Shown here in pieces: positions 12,495-22,715 of a stretch of 59,159 nucleotides of DNA (the first letter of the stretch is position 1; each line of letters starts with the position of its first letter). The notes beneath the pieces are model-generated. The model searched no databases, was not told the origin of the DNA, and saw only the letters and a list, made by a program, of their open reading frames with translations. A program made the translations under genes and the position numbers. The stretch comes from Alphaproteobacteria bacterium (GTDB lineage: Bacteria; Pseudomonadota; Alphaproteobacteria; Micropepsales; Micropepsaceae): the NCBI GenBank assembly GCA_003139615.1, contig PLJH01000128.1:13963-73121 (forward strand), given 5' to 3'.

Positions 12495-13769
12495 TTACTT
12501 GCCGATGAGTCGGCGGAAAAATCCATGTTTCGGCCGGTCCTGCGGCCCCGATCCCAATTCGGGATTCAGAGCTTCGGGAGGCATCGTCGCCCCGGCCATC
12601 AGAAGTCCCAGTGCCGCCGCATAATCCGGACCCGCCGACGCGGCCGGAAGGCCTGCGAAAGACCGCGGGCGGCCGAGCCGCACCTGCTTGTTCAGCACCC
12701 GCTGCGCGAGTTCGCGCATGCCGGCCAATTGGCACGCGCCGCCGGTCAAAACAGCTCGCCTTCCGGCGGCGACATCGAAGCCACTCGCACGCAGGCGCGT
12801 CTGGACTTCGGCGAAAATCTCTTCGAGGCGCGGCTGGATGATGCGGGTCAGCATCGAGCGGGGCACGCGCACGGCATAAGTGTCGTTGTCTTCGCCCATC
12901 TGCGGCACGGTCACGATGTCGGTGCCGCTTTCGATGTCGCCAAGTGCTGCGCCATAGAGGGTCTTGAGACGCTCCGCTGCGGACACCGGCGCTGCCAGGG
13001 TGCGCGCAAGATCGGAGGTCACCAATGCGCCGCCCATCGGCACGACATCCGAATGAACGAGCGCGCCTTCGAGGAACACGGCGATCGAGGTAGTCCCGGC
13101 GCCCATATCGATCACGGTCGCGCCGAGCTGCATTTCGTCCGGCGTCAGAGTGGCGAGGCCGCTCGCATAAGGTGCGAACAAGGCGCCTGCCACATTCAGA
13201 TGACACCGCTCGACCGCGAGCTTGAGGTTCTGCAGCGGCGACGGCTTCACCGCCACCGCATGCATGGTGACTCCCAGGCGCTGGCAGAACATGCCGCTCG
13301 GATCGCGCACGCCGCGCGCTTCGTCGACCACATAGGATGTGGGCGCGGATTGAATCACTTCGAAGCCGTCGAGCCGGCATTTCGCCCGCGCATCGGCAAG
13401 CAGACTCAATAAATGAGAGTCGGAGACGAGCGCGCCATCGAGCGCGACGGCCGCGCGCGCCGTGACGCTGGCCGGTGCGCCGCAAGTCACCGAGACCAGT
13501 ACATTCTGGATGCGGGTGTCGGCATGGTTCTCGGCAGCGGCCACCGCCTCGCGAATGGACTCTTCCGCCAACTCGATGCTGGTGATGGTGCCGGCCTTGA
13601 TGCCCTGGGACTCGCGCAGCGCGGCACCCAGGACCTTCAGGCTGCCCGGCTCGGCGCGGCCGATCAGGCAGATCACCTTGGACGATCCGATATCGAGAAT
13701 CGTCACGAGGCCGGTGCGAAAAGCCGGCCGCTCGGCACTGCCCGTCCGCATGCGGATCGTCTCGCCCAT
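12495..13769 (-). CDS. ftsA: Cell division protein FtsA
   Basis: FtsA is an actin-like ATPase that tethers FtsZ to the inner membrane. The 424 residues include the phosphate-1 motif (VTILDIGSSKVICLIG, about 22-37), the SHS2 1C domain, the phosphate-2 motif (VIDMGAGTTSIAVF), the adenosine motif (AVLTGGACQLAGM) and a C-terminal amphipathic helix (HGFFRRLIGK) for membrane binding. The start codon overlaps the ftsQ stop by one base (TGATG), which indicates translational coupling. Confidence 0.97.
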   Translation of the reverse strand: MGETIRMRTGSAERPAFRTGLVTILDIGSSKVICLIGRAEPGSLKVLGAALRESQGIKAGTITSIELAEESIREAVAAAENHADTRIQNVLVSVTCGAPASVTARAAVALDGALVSDSHLLSLLADARAKCRLDGFEVIQSAPTSYVVDEARGVRDPSGMFCQRLGVTMHAVAVKPSPLQNLKLAVERCHLNVAGALFAPYASGLATLTPDEMQLGATVIDMGAGTTSIAVFLEGALVHSDVVPMGGALVTSDLARTLAAPVSAAERLKTLYGAALGDIESGTDIVTVPQMGEDNDTYAVRVPRSMLTRIIQPRLEEIFAEVQTRLRASGFDVAAGRRAVLTGGACQLAGMRELAQRVLNKQVRLGRPRSFAGLPAASAGPDYAAALGLLMAGATMPPEALNPELGSGPQDRPKHGFFRRLIGK

Positions 13770-14704
13770 CAGGTCGCGTTCCCCCGTGCCACCGGCTGCC
13801 TGTCCCCGTTCTTCAGCACGAAGAAGAGATAGTCGCGCTGACGCAAATCGATCTCAGAGATATCGCGCTCGAGCACGCCTTTGTCCACGATCAAATGCTC
13901 AAGAACGTCAAGTTCCTTCACCCAATCGTCTTCCGGAAGCTGTACGACGACTCCATCTTCGAGAATGAGGTCCCAGCGTCGATCCGACATACGCCGGTAG
14001 GCACGCACGCGCGCTGACACGGCCCGATGCTGCGACACGGCATCGACGATCTCGGCGGAGTCCTGCGGAGCGCCGTCGCCGATCAAATAGGGCAGCTTCG
14101 AAAACTCGTCGGGATTCGCCAGAGTGATGACCCGGCCCGAACGCTCGACCACATAGACGCCATTGGCCGCCTGCCACAGCGCGAAGGGCAGCTTCTCGAC
14201 AATACTGACGGAGATCGAGTCCGGGTACTGCCTGCTGACTTCCGCATCCGCCACCCAATCGAGCGCGAGCAGACGTTGCCGCGCGGCATGGACATCGGCC
14301 GCGAAGATCGACTGTCCGGGCTCGAAGCCCAACGCTGTGATGATCATCTGCGGCTGGGCGCGATGATTGCCCGCCAGATGCACGGCGCGGATTCCGAAAC
14401 CCGCATCGGCAGCGATTTCAGAGATGCCGTTCTGCATGGAGGTTATCGCGGTATGGATATTCCCACCCGCAAACAACGCGGCGATGCCGGTCATCACCAT
14501 CAACACCAGCGTCAATGCGAGAATGGGATGAGGGAATGTGAGCCGCCGTTTCACCTCGCTGAAGAAGCCCGAAGCATCTTCGCCGCGATTTTGCGTGCGC
14601 TTGCCGGCGCGTTCCGGCGCCGCGCGCACAGCGGTCGCACCCCGGCGTCCGGGCCGTTTGACCGCGCCGCGACGCGGTTTGCGCTCGACCTTCACCGATC
14701 GCAT
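13769..14704 (-). CDS. ftsQ: Cell division protein FtsQ
   Basis: FtsQ is a bitopic divisome scaffold protein that binds FtsL and FtsB. The 311 residues show an unusually long, very basic cytoplasmic N-terminus (about 58 residues), one membrane segment at about 60-79 ([20 protein letters not shown]), a POTRA domain (about 100-170, [24 protein letters not shown] with the [20 protein letters not shown] phrase) and the FtsQ beta domain. The start lies inside the last 13 bases of ddl, and the stop overlaps ftsA. Confidence 0.95.
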   Translation of the reverse strand: MRSVKVERKPRRGAVKRPGRRGATAVRAAPERAGKRTQNRGEDASGFFSEVKRRLTFPHPILALTLVLMVMTGIAALFAGGNIHTAITSMQNGISEIAADAGFGIRAVHLAGNHRAQPQMIITALGFEPGQSIFAADVHAARQRLLALDWVADAEVSRQYPDSISVSIVEKLPFALWQAANGVYVVERSGRVITLANPDEFSKLPYLIGDGAPQDSAEIVDAVSQHRAVSARVRAYRRMSDRRWDLILEDGVVVQLPEDDWVKELDVLEHLIVDKGVLERDISEIDLRQRDYLFFVLKNGDRQPVARGNAT

Positions 14705-15615
14705 GACGCGTCCTCCAGGATCCAGCGGACGAGCTTGCGGAAATCCATGCCGGTGTGAAGCGCCTGCTCCGGCACCAGCGAAGTGGGGGTCATGCCCGGC
14801 TGCGTGTTCACTTCAAGCAGGATCAGCCGGTGCTTGGATGTCGTGTCGTCAAAGCGGAAATCGGTACGGCTGACGCCCCGGCAACCCAGCGCCTCATGCG
14901 CGCGCTCGGCCAGGCGCATCGCCTCTTCGGTGACGGAGGGCGGAATCTTCGCCGGCAGCATGTGCAATGAGCCGCCTTCGGAATATTTCGCTTCGTAATC
15001 GTAGAAGGTCGTGTTCGGCAGGATCTCGGTGACGGCGAGCGCCTTGCCGCCCATCACGGCGACGGTCAGCTCGCGGCCCGGAACATATTCCTCGACCATC
15101 ACGGAGTCGCTGAGAGTCCATTTGTCGCTGCCGAGCTCGAACGGCGGACGGTTGTCGCCCTTGCGGATGATGAACACGCCCACGCTGGAACCCTCATTGA
15201 CCGGCTTCACGACATAAGGCGGCTCCATCAGATGGCTCGCGCTCACATCATGACGGTCGGCGACGATGCTCCTGACGACCGGAAGTCCCGCCGCACGAAA
15301 CACATCCTTGGTACGTTCCTTGTGCATCGCGACGGCCGAGGCAAGCACTCCCGAATGCGTGTAGGGAATGCGCATCAGTTCGAGCAGGCCTTGCACGCAG
15401 CCATCCTCGCCCCAACGGCCATGCAGGGCATTGAATACCGCATCGGGCTTTTCCGCTTCGAGACGCGCGGGCAGGTCGTCGGGCGCGTCGATTTCGACGG
15501 TGTTGAATCCTTCATCGCGCAACGCCTTGGCGCAGGCGCGGCCCGACACGAGGCTCACCTCGCGTTCGGCCGAGCGCCCGCCGAGCAACACGGCCACTTT
15601 CCTGAACGCCGTCAT
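14692..15615 (-). CDS. ddl: D-alanine--D-alanine ligase
   Basis: Ddl joins two D-alanines with ATP for the pentapeptide end. The 307-residue ATP-grasp protein has [19 protein letters not shown] at the N-terminus, the [20 protein letters not shown] motif, the P-loop-like [11 protein letters not shown] segment and the metal-binding end [20 protein letters not shown]. The ATG overlaps the murB stop in an ATGA, so the upstream open frame that runs into murB is not used. Active-site Tyr and Ser residues appear intact by eye ([10 protein letters not shown]). Confidence 0.96.
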   Translation of the reverse strand: MTAFRKVAVLLGGRSAEREVSLVSGRACAKALRDEGFNTVEIDAPDDLPARLEAEKPDAVFNALHGRWGEDGCVQGLLELMRIPYTHSGVLASAVAMHKERTKDVFRAAGLPVVRSIVADRHDVSASHLMEPPYVVKPVNEGSSVGVFIIRKGDNRPPFELGSDKWTLSDSVMVEEYVPGRELTVAVMGGKALAVTEILPNTTFYDYEAKYSEGGSLHMLPAKIPPSVTEEAMRLAERAHEALGCRGVSRTDFRFDDTTSKHRLILLEVNTQPGMTPTSLVPEQALHTGMDFRKLVRWILEDASCDR

Positions 15616-16526
15616 GGCACGCCCACCCGTTTGATCTCCCATTCGAGCTCGACGCCGAATTTCGCTTTTACCCGCGCGCACACGTCTTCTCCGAGCGCTT
15701 CGATATCGCCGGCCGATGCATCGCCCGTGTTGATGAGGAAGTTGCAATGCTTCTCGGACACTTGCGCTGCCCCATGCGTGAGCCCGCGGCAGCCCGCTTC
15801 GTCGATCAACTGCCAGGCCTTGCGTCCACCCGAAAGCGCGGAATCGGGATTCTTGAAGGTTGAACCTCCCGTGCGCGATTTGACCGGTTGCGAGGCTTCG
15901 CGCTGTTCGACGAGTGCATTCATCCGGTCGCGAATGGCAGCAGGACTGTCCTGTGTCCCTGCAAACACGGCTTCGACGAACACAAGTTCGTCCGGCACAT
16001 TCGCTTTACGATAGACGAAGCCCATGTCATCGGGTTTGAGTACGATCTTGCGGCCTTGCGCATCGACGGCCGTCGCCTCGACGAAGATGTCTTTGATCTC
16101 GCGACCGTAGCAGCCGGCATTCATGCGCAGCGCGCCGCCAATGGTGCCCGGCACGCCGCGCAGGAATTCGAGTTCCGCGATACCTGCATCTGCTGCTGCG
16201 CGTGCGACTGCCGCGTCGAGGGCGGCCGCGCCGGCGCGAATGCGCAATCCATCGGTCGACACGCGGCCGAAGGTCGCCGGCAGACGGATCACGACCCCGG
16301 GAATGCCGCCGTCGCGCACGAGAAGATTGGAACCCACGCCGATCACCGTAACAGGCAATCCGTCAGGTTTGTTCGCGAGGAATACGGATAGATCGTCTGC
16401 ATCCGCAGGCCGGAACAAAACTTCCGCCGGCCCTGCGGTGCGGAACCAGACGAGGTCCTTGAGCGGCGCGTTGTCGGCGTAAGTGCCGCGCACTTGTGGC
16501 AGCGCATCCCGGAAGCGTGTCGCCAT
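15612..16526 (-). CDS. murB: UDP-N-acetylenolpyruvoylglucosamine reductase
   Basis: MurB reduces UDP-enolpyruvyl-GlcNAc to UDP-MurNAc with NADPH and FAD. The 304-residue protein has the FAD-binding phrases [20 protein letters not shown] and [20 protein letters not shown], the catalytic serine segment [11 protein letters not shown] and a glutamate near the C-terminus (EWEIKRVG). The frame is open upstream through murC, but the ATG overlaps the murC stop by one base (TGATG) and gives the normal length. It lies in the order murG-murC-murB-ddl, typical of the cluster. Confidence 0.96.
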   Translation of the reverse strand: MATRFRDALPQVRGTYADNAPLKDLVWFRTAGPAEVLFRPADADDLSVFLANKPDGLPVTVIGVGSNLLVRDGGIPGVVIRLPATFGRVSTDGLRIRAGAAALDAAVARAAADAGIAELEFLRGVPGTIGGALRMNAGCYGREIKDIFVEATAVDAQGRKIVLKPDDMGFVYRKANVPDELVFVEAVFAGTQDSPAAIRDRMNALVEQREASQPVKSRTGGSTFKNPDSALSGGRKAWQLIDEAGCRGLTHGAAQVSEKHCNFLINTGDASAGDIEALGEDVCARVKAKFGVELEWEIKRVGVP

Positions 16527-17962
16527 CACGCGCGCGCCTCCCGTTCGATCAATGCGGTCTCGAGACCTGCCGCCCATTGCGTGATCGAACCCGCGCCGAG
16601 GCACACGATCGCGCCGCCCGGCTTCGCGAGAACGGCAATCATCGCGGGCAGATCGTCCGCGTCGTCGATGACGAACACGCTGCGATGACCGTGTGCGCGC
16701 AATGCTTCCGCATAGGTGTCGCGATCGAAACCGGGGATCGGCTGCTCGCCGGCCGGATAGACGGGCGCGATGATCGCGGCATCCGCATCGTTGAGGCAGG
16801 TGCAGAATTGTTCGAACGTGTCGCGCAGGCGCGAATAGCGGTGCGGCTGCACGATGGCAACGATGGGACCGGAATAGGCCTGACGCGCCGCCTTGAGCGC
16901 GGCCGCCATCTTGAACGGATTGTGACCGTAATCGTCGATGATCGCAGCGCCGTTCCACTCGCCCACACGCGTAAAACGCCGGTTGACGCCGCCGAATTTG
17001 CCGAGCGCCGCACGGATCGTCTCCATGTCGATGCCGAGCTCGTGGGCGACGGCAATCGCGGCCAGCGAATTGAGCACATTGTGCTCGCCGGGCATCGGCA
17101 GGCGCATATCGTCGAGGCGCGTTTCCGTGCCCTTGCGGCGGTCGGCGAGGATCACGTCGAAATGCGATGCGCCTTCGGAGAAGCTCATATTGGTAGCGCG
17201 TACGTCGGCCTGCGGGCTGATGCCGTAAGTAATGAGACGGCGGTCTTCCACGCGCCCGACCATTGCCTGCACTTCCGGATGGTCGAGGCAGAGCACCGCG
17301 AAACCGTAGAACGGGATGTTCTCCACGAAGCGCTGGAATGCTTCGCGCATGCGGTCGAACGTACCGTAGTAATCGAGATGGTCGGGATCGACATTGGTGA
17401 CGACCGCGACGGTTGCGGGCAGCCTCAGGAACGTGCCGTCGCTCTCGTCCGCTTCGACGACGACCCATTCGCCGGCGCCGAGACGTGCATTGGTACCATA
17501 GGCATTGATGATGCCGCCATTGACAACCGTGGGATCGAGACCGCCCGCGTCGAGCAGCGCCGCGATCAATGTCGTGGTCGTGGTCTTGCCGTTCGTGCCC
17601 GCAATCGCGATGCAGTTTTTGAGACGCATGATCTCGGCCAGCATCTCGGCGCGGCGAACGAGCGGCAGGTTGCGCAGGCGCGCGGCTTCGAATTCCGCGT
17701 TACCCGCTTTCACCGCCGAGGAATAAACGACGACGACGGCGTCCTTGAGATTGTCGGCGTGGTGGCCCACCGCGATGGGAATGCCGAGTTTCCTGAGGCG
17801 CTTCACATTGGCGTTGTCCGCCACGTCGGAGCCCTGAACCTTGTAGCCAAGATTGTGCATGATCTCGGCGATGCCGCTCATGCCGATGCCGCCGATGCCG
17901 ATAAAATGAATCGTGCCGATGTCGAACGGCACGCGCGTGGGAGAGGCGTGCTGCGCCATCAT
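16526..17962 (-). CDS. murC: UDP-N-acetylmuramate--L-alanine ligase
   Basis: MurC adds L-alanine to UDP-MurNAc, the first step of stem-peptide assembly. The 478-residue protein has the N-terminal Rossmann motif [20 protein letters not shown], the ATP loop [11 protein letters not shown] near residue 121, the central [19 protein letters not shown] motif and the C-terminal domain beginning at about residue 325 ([20 protein letters not shown]). Two adjacent ATG codons are possible starts, and the first overlaps the murG stop in an ATGA. Confidence 0.97.
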   Translation of the reverse strand: MMAQHASPTRVPFDIGTIHFIGIGGIGMSGIAEIMHNLGYKVQGSDVADNANVKRLRKLGIPIAVGHHADNLKDAVVVVYSSAVKAGNAEFEAARLRNLPLVRRAEMLAEIMRLKNCIAIAGTNGKTTTTTLIAALLDAGGLDPTVVNGGIINAYGTNARLGAGEWVVVEADESDGTFLRLPATVAVVTNVDPDHLDYYGTFDRMREAFQRFVENIPFYGFAVLCLDHPEVQAMVGRVEDRRLITYGISPQADVRATNMSFSEGASHFDVILADRRKGTETRLDDMRLPMPGEHNVLNSLAAIAVAHELGIDMETIRAALGKFGGVNRRFTRVGEWNGAAIIDDYGHNPFKMAAALKAARQAYSGPIVAIVQPHRYSRLRDTFEQFCTCLNDADAAIIAPVYPAGEQPIPGFDRDTYAEALRAHGHRSVFVIDDADDLPAMIAVLAKPGGAIVCLGAGSITQWAAGLETALIEREARA

Positions 17963-19047
17963 GCCCCTCCGATCCGGTCGACGAGATCGGCAAGGCGCTG
18001 AGCAGCGTCGGCCTTTGCCAGCGCGTGCGCGGCCGCAGCCCGCTTTGCGAGCTCGTCCGGCGACGCGAAGGCACTCTGCAACATGTCAGCGAGTTTTGAA
18101 GGCGTGAGTTCGCTCTGTGCGACGCGCCAGCCGGCGCCGGCTTCCGCGAGGACATCGGCATTGGGAGTCTGGTTGTCATCGAGTGCATGCGGCAACGGCA
18201 CAAGGATCGCGGGACGCCCGATCACCATCAGTTCGGCAACGGTGCCCGCGCCGGATCGCCCGATCACGAGATGCGCCTTCGCCATGCGCGCCGGCAAATC
18301 ATTGAAGAACGATGCGAGTTCGGCTTTGACGCCTGCGCCTGCGTAAACCGCGCGCACCGCTTCCAAATCTTCAGGGCGACATTGTTGCACAATGTCGAGC
18401 TGCGCTCTGAATGCATCCGGCAGCAACGCAACAGCGGCCGGCACGATCTCACTCAACGCGCGTGCGCCCTGGCTGCCGCCGAACACCAGCAGACGCAGCG
18501 GGCCCGTCGCGGTCGGCGTTTCGTAAGGCGCACCGTTGAGCGCCACCACTTCCGGCCGCACGGGATTGCCGGTGTAGACGACCTTGGACATGTCCTTGGG
18601 CAGGAAGCGCTTGAGCGGCAGACCGCCCGCAATTGCGCGCACATAATTCGCGACCAGCCGGTTGGCGCGGCCGAGTACGGCGTCCGGCGCCACGATCAGG
18701 GTCGGAAAACGCGCGAGACAGGCGGCGATCATGACAGGCAAACTCGGATAGCCGCCGAAGCCCACGACAGCAGCCGGTTTGGCACGCGATAGTTTGCCGA
18801 GCGCGACGACCACTCCCGCCATGATCTCGAACGGCGCCGTCATCAAACGCAGTTTCGAGCGATCGGAAAATGCCGCGGCCGGGACGATCTCGATGGCGGC
18901 GCCCGGAAAATACGTCGGATATTGCGTACCGCGCGCGTCCGTCATCACGATGATCTTGCGGCCGCGGCGCGTGAGCTCGGCAGCCAGCGCCTGCGCCGGA
19001 AACAGATGTCCGCCCGTACCGCCTGCGGAAAGCACGATCGTGGTCAC
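17959..19047 (-). CDS. murG: Lipid II synthase MurG with an altered HEQN motif
   Basis: MurG transfers GlcNAc from UDP-GlcNAc to lipid I at the inner face of the membrane. The 362-residue protein keeps the N-terminal GGTGGH loop (9-14), [11 protein letters not shown], the FGGSQGAR loop, the [10 protein letters not shown] donor-site helix and the [14 protein letters not shown] segment. The family-typical H-E-Q-N before A-V-x-G-R-x-N-R reads V119-A-P-D122 instead, an uncommon change in a highly conserved acceptor-side loop. The start is a GTG overlapping the ftsW stop (GTGA), so the longer open frame upstream is not used. Confidence 0.93.
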   Translation of the reverse strand: MTTIVLSAGGTGGHLFPAQALAAELTRRGRKIIVMTDARGTQYPTYFPGAAIEIVPAAAFSDRSKLRLMTAPFEIMAGVVVALGKLSRAKPAAVVGFGGYPSLPVMIAACLARFPTLIVAPDAVLGRANRLVANYVRAIAGGLPLKRFLPKDMSKVVYTGNPVRPEVVALNGAPYETPTATGPLRLLVFGGSQGARALSEIVPAAVALLPDAFRAQLDIVQQCRPEDLEAVRAVYAGAGVKAELASFFNDLPARMAKAHLVIGRSGAGTVAELMVIGRPAILVPLPHALDDNQTPNADVLAEAGAGWRVAQSELTPSKLADMLQSAFASPDELAKRAAAAHALAKADAAQRLADLVDRIGGA

Positions 19048-20198
19048 GCGCGCGCCTCCCGGAGAAAGCTGAAAACGGTATAGTCCCGCTCGCCCACTTT
19101 CGGACGCGGCCGTGTGACGGCCAATGCAAGACCCATGGTCAGCGCGACAGCGAACAGCGACGAGCCGCCATAAGAGATGAACGGCAAAGTCATACCCTTC
19201 GCAGGCAATAGGCTGATCGCGACACCCATATTGATGAACGCCTGCAATGCCACGACGATGGCAAGCCCCGCGCCTGCGAGTGCGGAGAATGAATCCCGCG
19301 CATGCGATGCACGCATCAGGAGACGGACGCTCAGCACGCAGAACAGCAGCGCAATCGCGCCGCATAACACGAGCCCGAACTCCTCACCCGCGACCGCGAA
19401 GATGAAGTCCGAATGCGCATCGGGAATGTGATATTTGATCGTGCCCGCACCCGGACCCACACCCGCAAGACCGCCGCGCTCGAATGCCTTCAGCGCCAAG
19501 CCGGTCTGATAGCCTTCATGGCTCGCGCCGAAGAACTGGTCGATGCGATGGCGCACATGCTCGGAGAAATAATAGGCGACCACGCCGAGGCCCGCGCTTC
19601 CGCCCGCCAACGCGCCGATCCACAGGAACGACACGCCGTTGAAGAACAACAGCGCACCCCACAGCGCGAGCAGGAGGCCCGTCTGTCCGACATCGGGCTG
19701 CAACGGCAGGATAATGAGTGCCGGCAGGATCAGCAGAAACGTGATCACTTCTTTCGACACAATCATCTTCGATTTGTCGGCAAGCACCGAGGCTGCGAGC
19801 ACGGCGAAACCGGGCTTCAGGAACTCCGAAGGCTGCAGGGTCATCCAGCCCATGTCGATCCAGCGTTTGGCGCCCAGCACTTCGCTGCCGGTGAACAGCA
19901 CGAGCGCCGAACCGATGACGGCGAGCGCATAGATGATCGCGGACGAAATCTTGATCGTGCGCAGCGACATCACCGATGCGGCGGCAAGAATGCCGGCCGC
20001 GATAACGGCAAACAGAACCTGCTTCGCGGCATAGCGGAAATCGCCGGCCGTGAGCGGGCCGCCCGTCGCAGCCGGGCTTGCCGCAAAGGCCAGAATAAGG
20101 CCGATCGTGATGAGACCCAGCATCGCGAACAGCGCGACCCGGTCGATCGTCCACCACCAGGCGGCAAAGCCGCTTTTGTCCGCGCGCGACAGCGTCAT
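19044..20198 (-). CDS. ftsW: Septal peptidoglycan glycosyltransferase FtsW (SEDS family)
   Basis: FtsW is a polytopic SEDS protein that polymerises septal glycan together with FtsI. The 384 residues give about ten hydrophobic segments. Family motifs are visible: GAKRWIDMGWMTLQPSEFLK, the catalytic-region phrase PLQPDVGQT near residue 165, GPGAGTIKYHIPDAHSDFIF, AGEEFGLVL and LPFISYGGSSL. The stop overlaps murG and the start overlaps the murD stop (ATGA). Confidence 0.96.
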   Translation of the reverse strand: MTLSRADKSGFAAWWWTIDRVALFAMLGLITIGLILAFAASPAATGGPLTAGDFRYAAKQVLFAVIAAGILAAASVMSLRTIKISSAIIYALAVIGSALVLFTGSEVLGAKRWIDMGWMTLQPSEFLKPGFAVLAASVLADKSKMIVSKEVITFLLILPALIILPLQPDVGQTGLLLALWGALLFFNGVSFLWIGALAGGSAGLGVVAYYFSEHVRHRIDQFFGASHEGYQTGLALKAFERGGLAGVGPGAGTIKYHIPDAHSDFIFAVAGEEFGLVLCGAIALLFCVLSVRLLMRASHARDSFSALAGAGLAIVVALQAFINMGVAISLLPAKGMTLPFISYGGSSLFAVALTMGLALAVTRPRPKVGERDYTVFSFLREARA

Positions 20199-21613
20199 GA
20201 CGCCTCCCGCACGGGATGGGCGGCGAGATCGGCGACGAGCGCGCGAAACGCTTCGCCCCGCGCCTCGAAATCGCGGAACTGATCGAAAGAGGCGCAGGCC
20301 GGCGACAGCAACACAACCGGCGCAAGCGAAGAAGACCCGCGCGCATCTTCAAACGCCGATGCAACGGCCTGATCGAGCGTGCCCGAGACACGATGTGGGA
20401 CCTGCTCGCCCAATGTCCGCGCGAAACCCTGTGCCGCTTCTCCTATCAGATAGGCTTTGCGGATGCGCCCGAACAACGGCGCCAGACTTTCAATGCCGCC
20501 CTCTTTCGGCTTGCCTCCGGCGATCCAGAAAATATCGGGGAAGCAGACGAGCGCGCGCTTGGCGGCGTCGGCATTCGTTGCCTTGGAATCGTTGACGAAA
20601 CGCACCTTGCCGATGCGACCGACATCTTCCATGCGATGCGCGAGGCCCGGGAAGTCGGCGATGGCGGACGCGATCGCACGCGCGTCTTTCACGAAGGGCT
20701 TCGTCGCGGCATAGGCGAGTGCTGCGTTCTGCCAATTGTGCGCGCCGGGCAAATGCGCCGCGGCCGTCAGGTCCATCACTTTCGCGGCGCGCGAACCCCA
20801 GGCGTCATAGAGCACGCCATCCACGGCAAAGACGCCGCGGCCAAGCACCTTGCCGATGGAAACCGGAATTGCTTCCGCGCCGCCGTTCGATGAAAGACGC
20901 GTGTGGATCGCAGACGTGTTCGCATCGTCGACGCCGATGCAGACATGGCCGCTTTTGGCCGTCTGCTTCAACAGCTTCGTCTTGACCGCGACATAACCTT
21001 CCATCGAGCCGTGACGATCGATGTGGTCGGGCGTGATGTTGGTGAGCACGGCCACATCGGGTACGAGGCCGGGCGAGAGATCGACCTGATAGGACGAAAT
21101 CTCCAGCACATAGACCGTGCGGCCGTTCGGCGGCGCGAGGTCGAGCACAGGCTTGCCGATATTGCCGCCGATCTCGGCCGCGAAACCCGCCGACGCGAAA
21201 ATATGGCCGATCAGCGCCGTGGTGGTCGATTTGCCGTTGGTACCCGTGATCGCAATGACGGGCGAACGCCCAGGCTTCAAAGGATCGGGCCGGATCTCGC
21301 GCGCAAACAATTCGATATCGCCGATCACTTCGGCGCCCGCCGCGCGCGCCGTCACGACAATATCGTGTGGCTTCGGATGGGTGAGCGGCACGCCGGGGCT
21401 CAGAATCAGCGCTTTGATGCGATCCCATGGCCATTTATGAAAGGGCAGAACCGTGGCACCCGCGCGCTCCGCGGCCGCGCGCGCAGCTTCATTGTCGTCC
21501 CACGCATAGACATTCGCACCGCCCGCCTTCAGCGACACGACGGACGACGCGCCGGAACGCGCCAGCCCGAAGACGCCGACGTCGCAATTCGCGAAGGAGC
21601 GAGCGGGGATCAC
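20195..21613 (-). CDS. murD: UDP-N-acetylmuramoylalanine--D-glutamate ligase
   Basis: MurD adds D-glutamate to UDP-MurNAc-L-Ala. The 472-residue cytosolic ligase has the N-terminal domain (VGVFGLARSGASSVVSL), the ATP loop GTNGKSTTTALIG near residue 122, the EISSYQVD motif, NITPDHIDRHGSMEGY, and a C-terminal domain beginning AHRMEDVGRIGKVRFVNDSK. The start is GTG, four bases after the mraY stop. Confidence 0.97.
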   Translation of the reverse strand: MIPARSFANCDVGVFGLARSGASSVVSLKAGGANVYAWDDNEAARAAAERAGATVLPFHKWPWDRIKALILSPGVPLTHPKPHDIVVTARAAGAEVIGDIELFAREIRPDPLKPGRSPVIAITGTNGKSTTTALIGHIFASAGFAAEIGGNIGKPVLDLAPPNGRTVYVLEISSYQVDLSPGLVPDVAVLTNITPDHIDRHGSMEGYVAVKTKLLKQTAKSGHVCIGVDDANTSAIHTRLSSNGGAEAIPVSIGKVLGRGVFAVDGVLYDAWGSRAAKVMDLTAAAHLPGAHNWQNAALAYAATKPFVKDARAIASAIADFPGLAHRMEDVGRIGKVRFVNDSKATNADAAKRALVCFPDIFWIAGGKPKEGGIESLAPLFGRIRKAYLIGEAAQGFARTLGEQVPHRVSGTLDQAVASAFEDARGSSSLAPVVLLSPACASFDQFRDFEARGEAFRALVADLAAHPVREAS

Positions 21614-21617
21614 GGCG

Positions 21618-22706
21618 CTACCTCAGCTTCAACGTGGAGAGACCGACGAGTGCAAGCACGACTGCGATGATCCAGAAGCGAATCACGATGGTCGGCTCCT
21701 TCCAGCCCAACTGTTCGAAATGATGATGGATCGGCGCCATGCGGAAAAAGCGTTTGCCCGTCAGCTTGAACGACGCGACCTGCACGATCACCGACACCGC
21801 TTCCATCACGAACAATCCACCCACGATGGCGAGAACGATCTCGTGCTTGCAGGCCACAGCCACCGCGCCCAGTGCGCCTCCCAGGGAGAGCGAACCGGTA
21901 TCGCCCATGAACACCTGTGCGGGCGGCGCGTTGTACCAGAGGAATCCGAGACCACCGCCGATCAAAGCCGCGAGGAACACGGCAAGCTCGCCCGTGCCCG
22001 CGACATAGTGCAACTCGAGATAGTCGGCGAACTTCACATTGCCCACGAGATAGGCGATGAGCGCAAACGTCATCGCCGCAATTATCACGGGCACGATCGC
22101 AAGGCCGTCTAGCCCGTCCGTCAGATTGACGGCGTTGGAGGCGCCCACGATCACGAGCGCGCCGAAAAACAGAAAACCCCAGCCGAGCGGTAACGCCAGC
22201 GTTTTCAAAAACGGAAACTCGAGAATGCCGGACAGCGAAGGCTCTTCGAGCTTCATGACCGCGTAGCTCACAGTGATGGCTACCGCGATCTGCACGAACA
22301 GCTTCATGCGGCCGGCGACACCGGCAGACGTACGCTTTGTCACTTTCACATAATCGTCGGCGAAGCCGAGCACACCGAAACTCACCGTCACGAACAGAAC
22401 GAGCCAGACATAGGTATCGGTGAGATCGGCCCACAGGAGGGTCGCGACAATCGTGGAAATGAGGATCAGCAGGCCGCCCATGGTGGGCGTTCCCTGCTTT
22501 TCGATGATGTGACGTTGGGGGCCGTCGGTGCGGATCGGTTGGCCCTTGCCCTGTCTCAGGCGCAGCCAGCGGATCATGGCGGGACCGAAAACGAAGGCGA
22601 TCAGAAGCGCCGTCATCAACGCGCCGCCCGCACGAAACGTGATGTAGCGGAAGACGTTGAACACGCCGATACGGTCGGACAGAGGAACGAGAAAATAATG
22701 AAACAC
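21618..22706 (-). CDS. mraY: Phospho-MurNAc-pentapeptide transferase
   Basis: MraY moves phospho-MurNAc-pentapeptide onto undecaprenyl phosphate to make lipid I. The 362-residue membrane protein has about ten transmembrane segments and the expected cytoplasmic-loop motifs: [20 protein letters not shown] (Asp-Asp pair), [13 protein letters not shown] near residue 193 and [13 protein letters not shown] near 324. It lies 9 bases after murF. Confidence 0.97.
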   Translation of the reverse strand: MFHYFLVPLSDRIGVFNVFRYITFRAGGALMTALLIAFVFGPAMIRWLRLRQGKGQPIRTDGPQRHIIEKQGTPTMGGLLILISTIVATLLWADLTDTYVWLVLFVTVSFGVLGFADDYVKVTKRTSAGVAGRMKLFVQIAVAITVSYAVMKLEEPSLSGILEFPFLKTLALPLGWGFLFFGALVIVGASNAVNLTDGLDGLAIVPVIIAAMTFALIAYLVGNVKFADYLELHYVAGTGELAVFLAALIGGGLGFLWYNAPPAQVFMGDTGSLSLGGALGAVAVACKHEIVLAIVGGLFVMEAVSVIVQVASFKLTGKRFFRMAPIHHHFEQLGWKEPTIVIRFWIIAVVLALVGLSTLKLR

Positions 22707-22715
22707 TGCTTCCCC

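Noticed and set aside
15612..17468. murB as a 618-residue fusion
   Set aside because: The extra N-terminal part is murC read out of frame; the ATG at 16526 overlaps the murC stop and gives normal MurB length.
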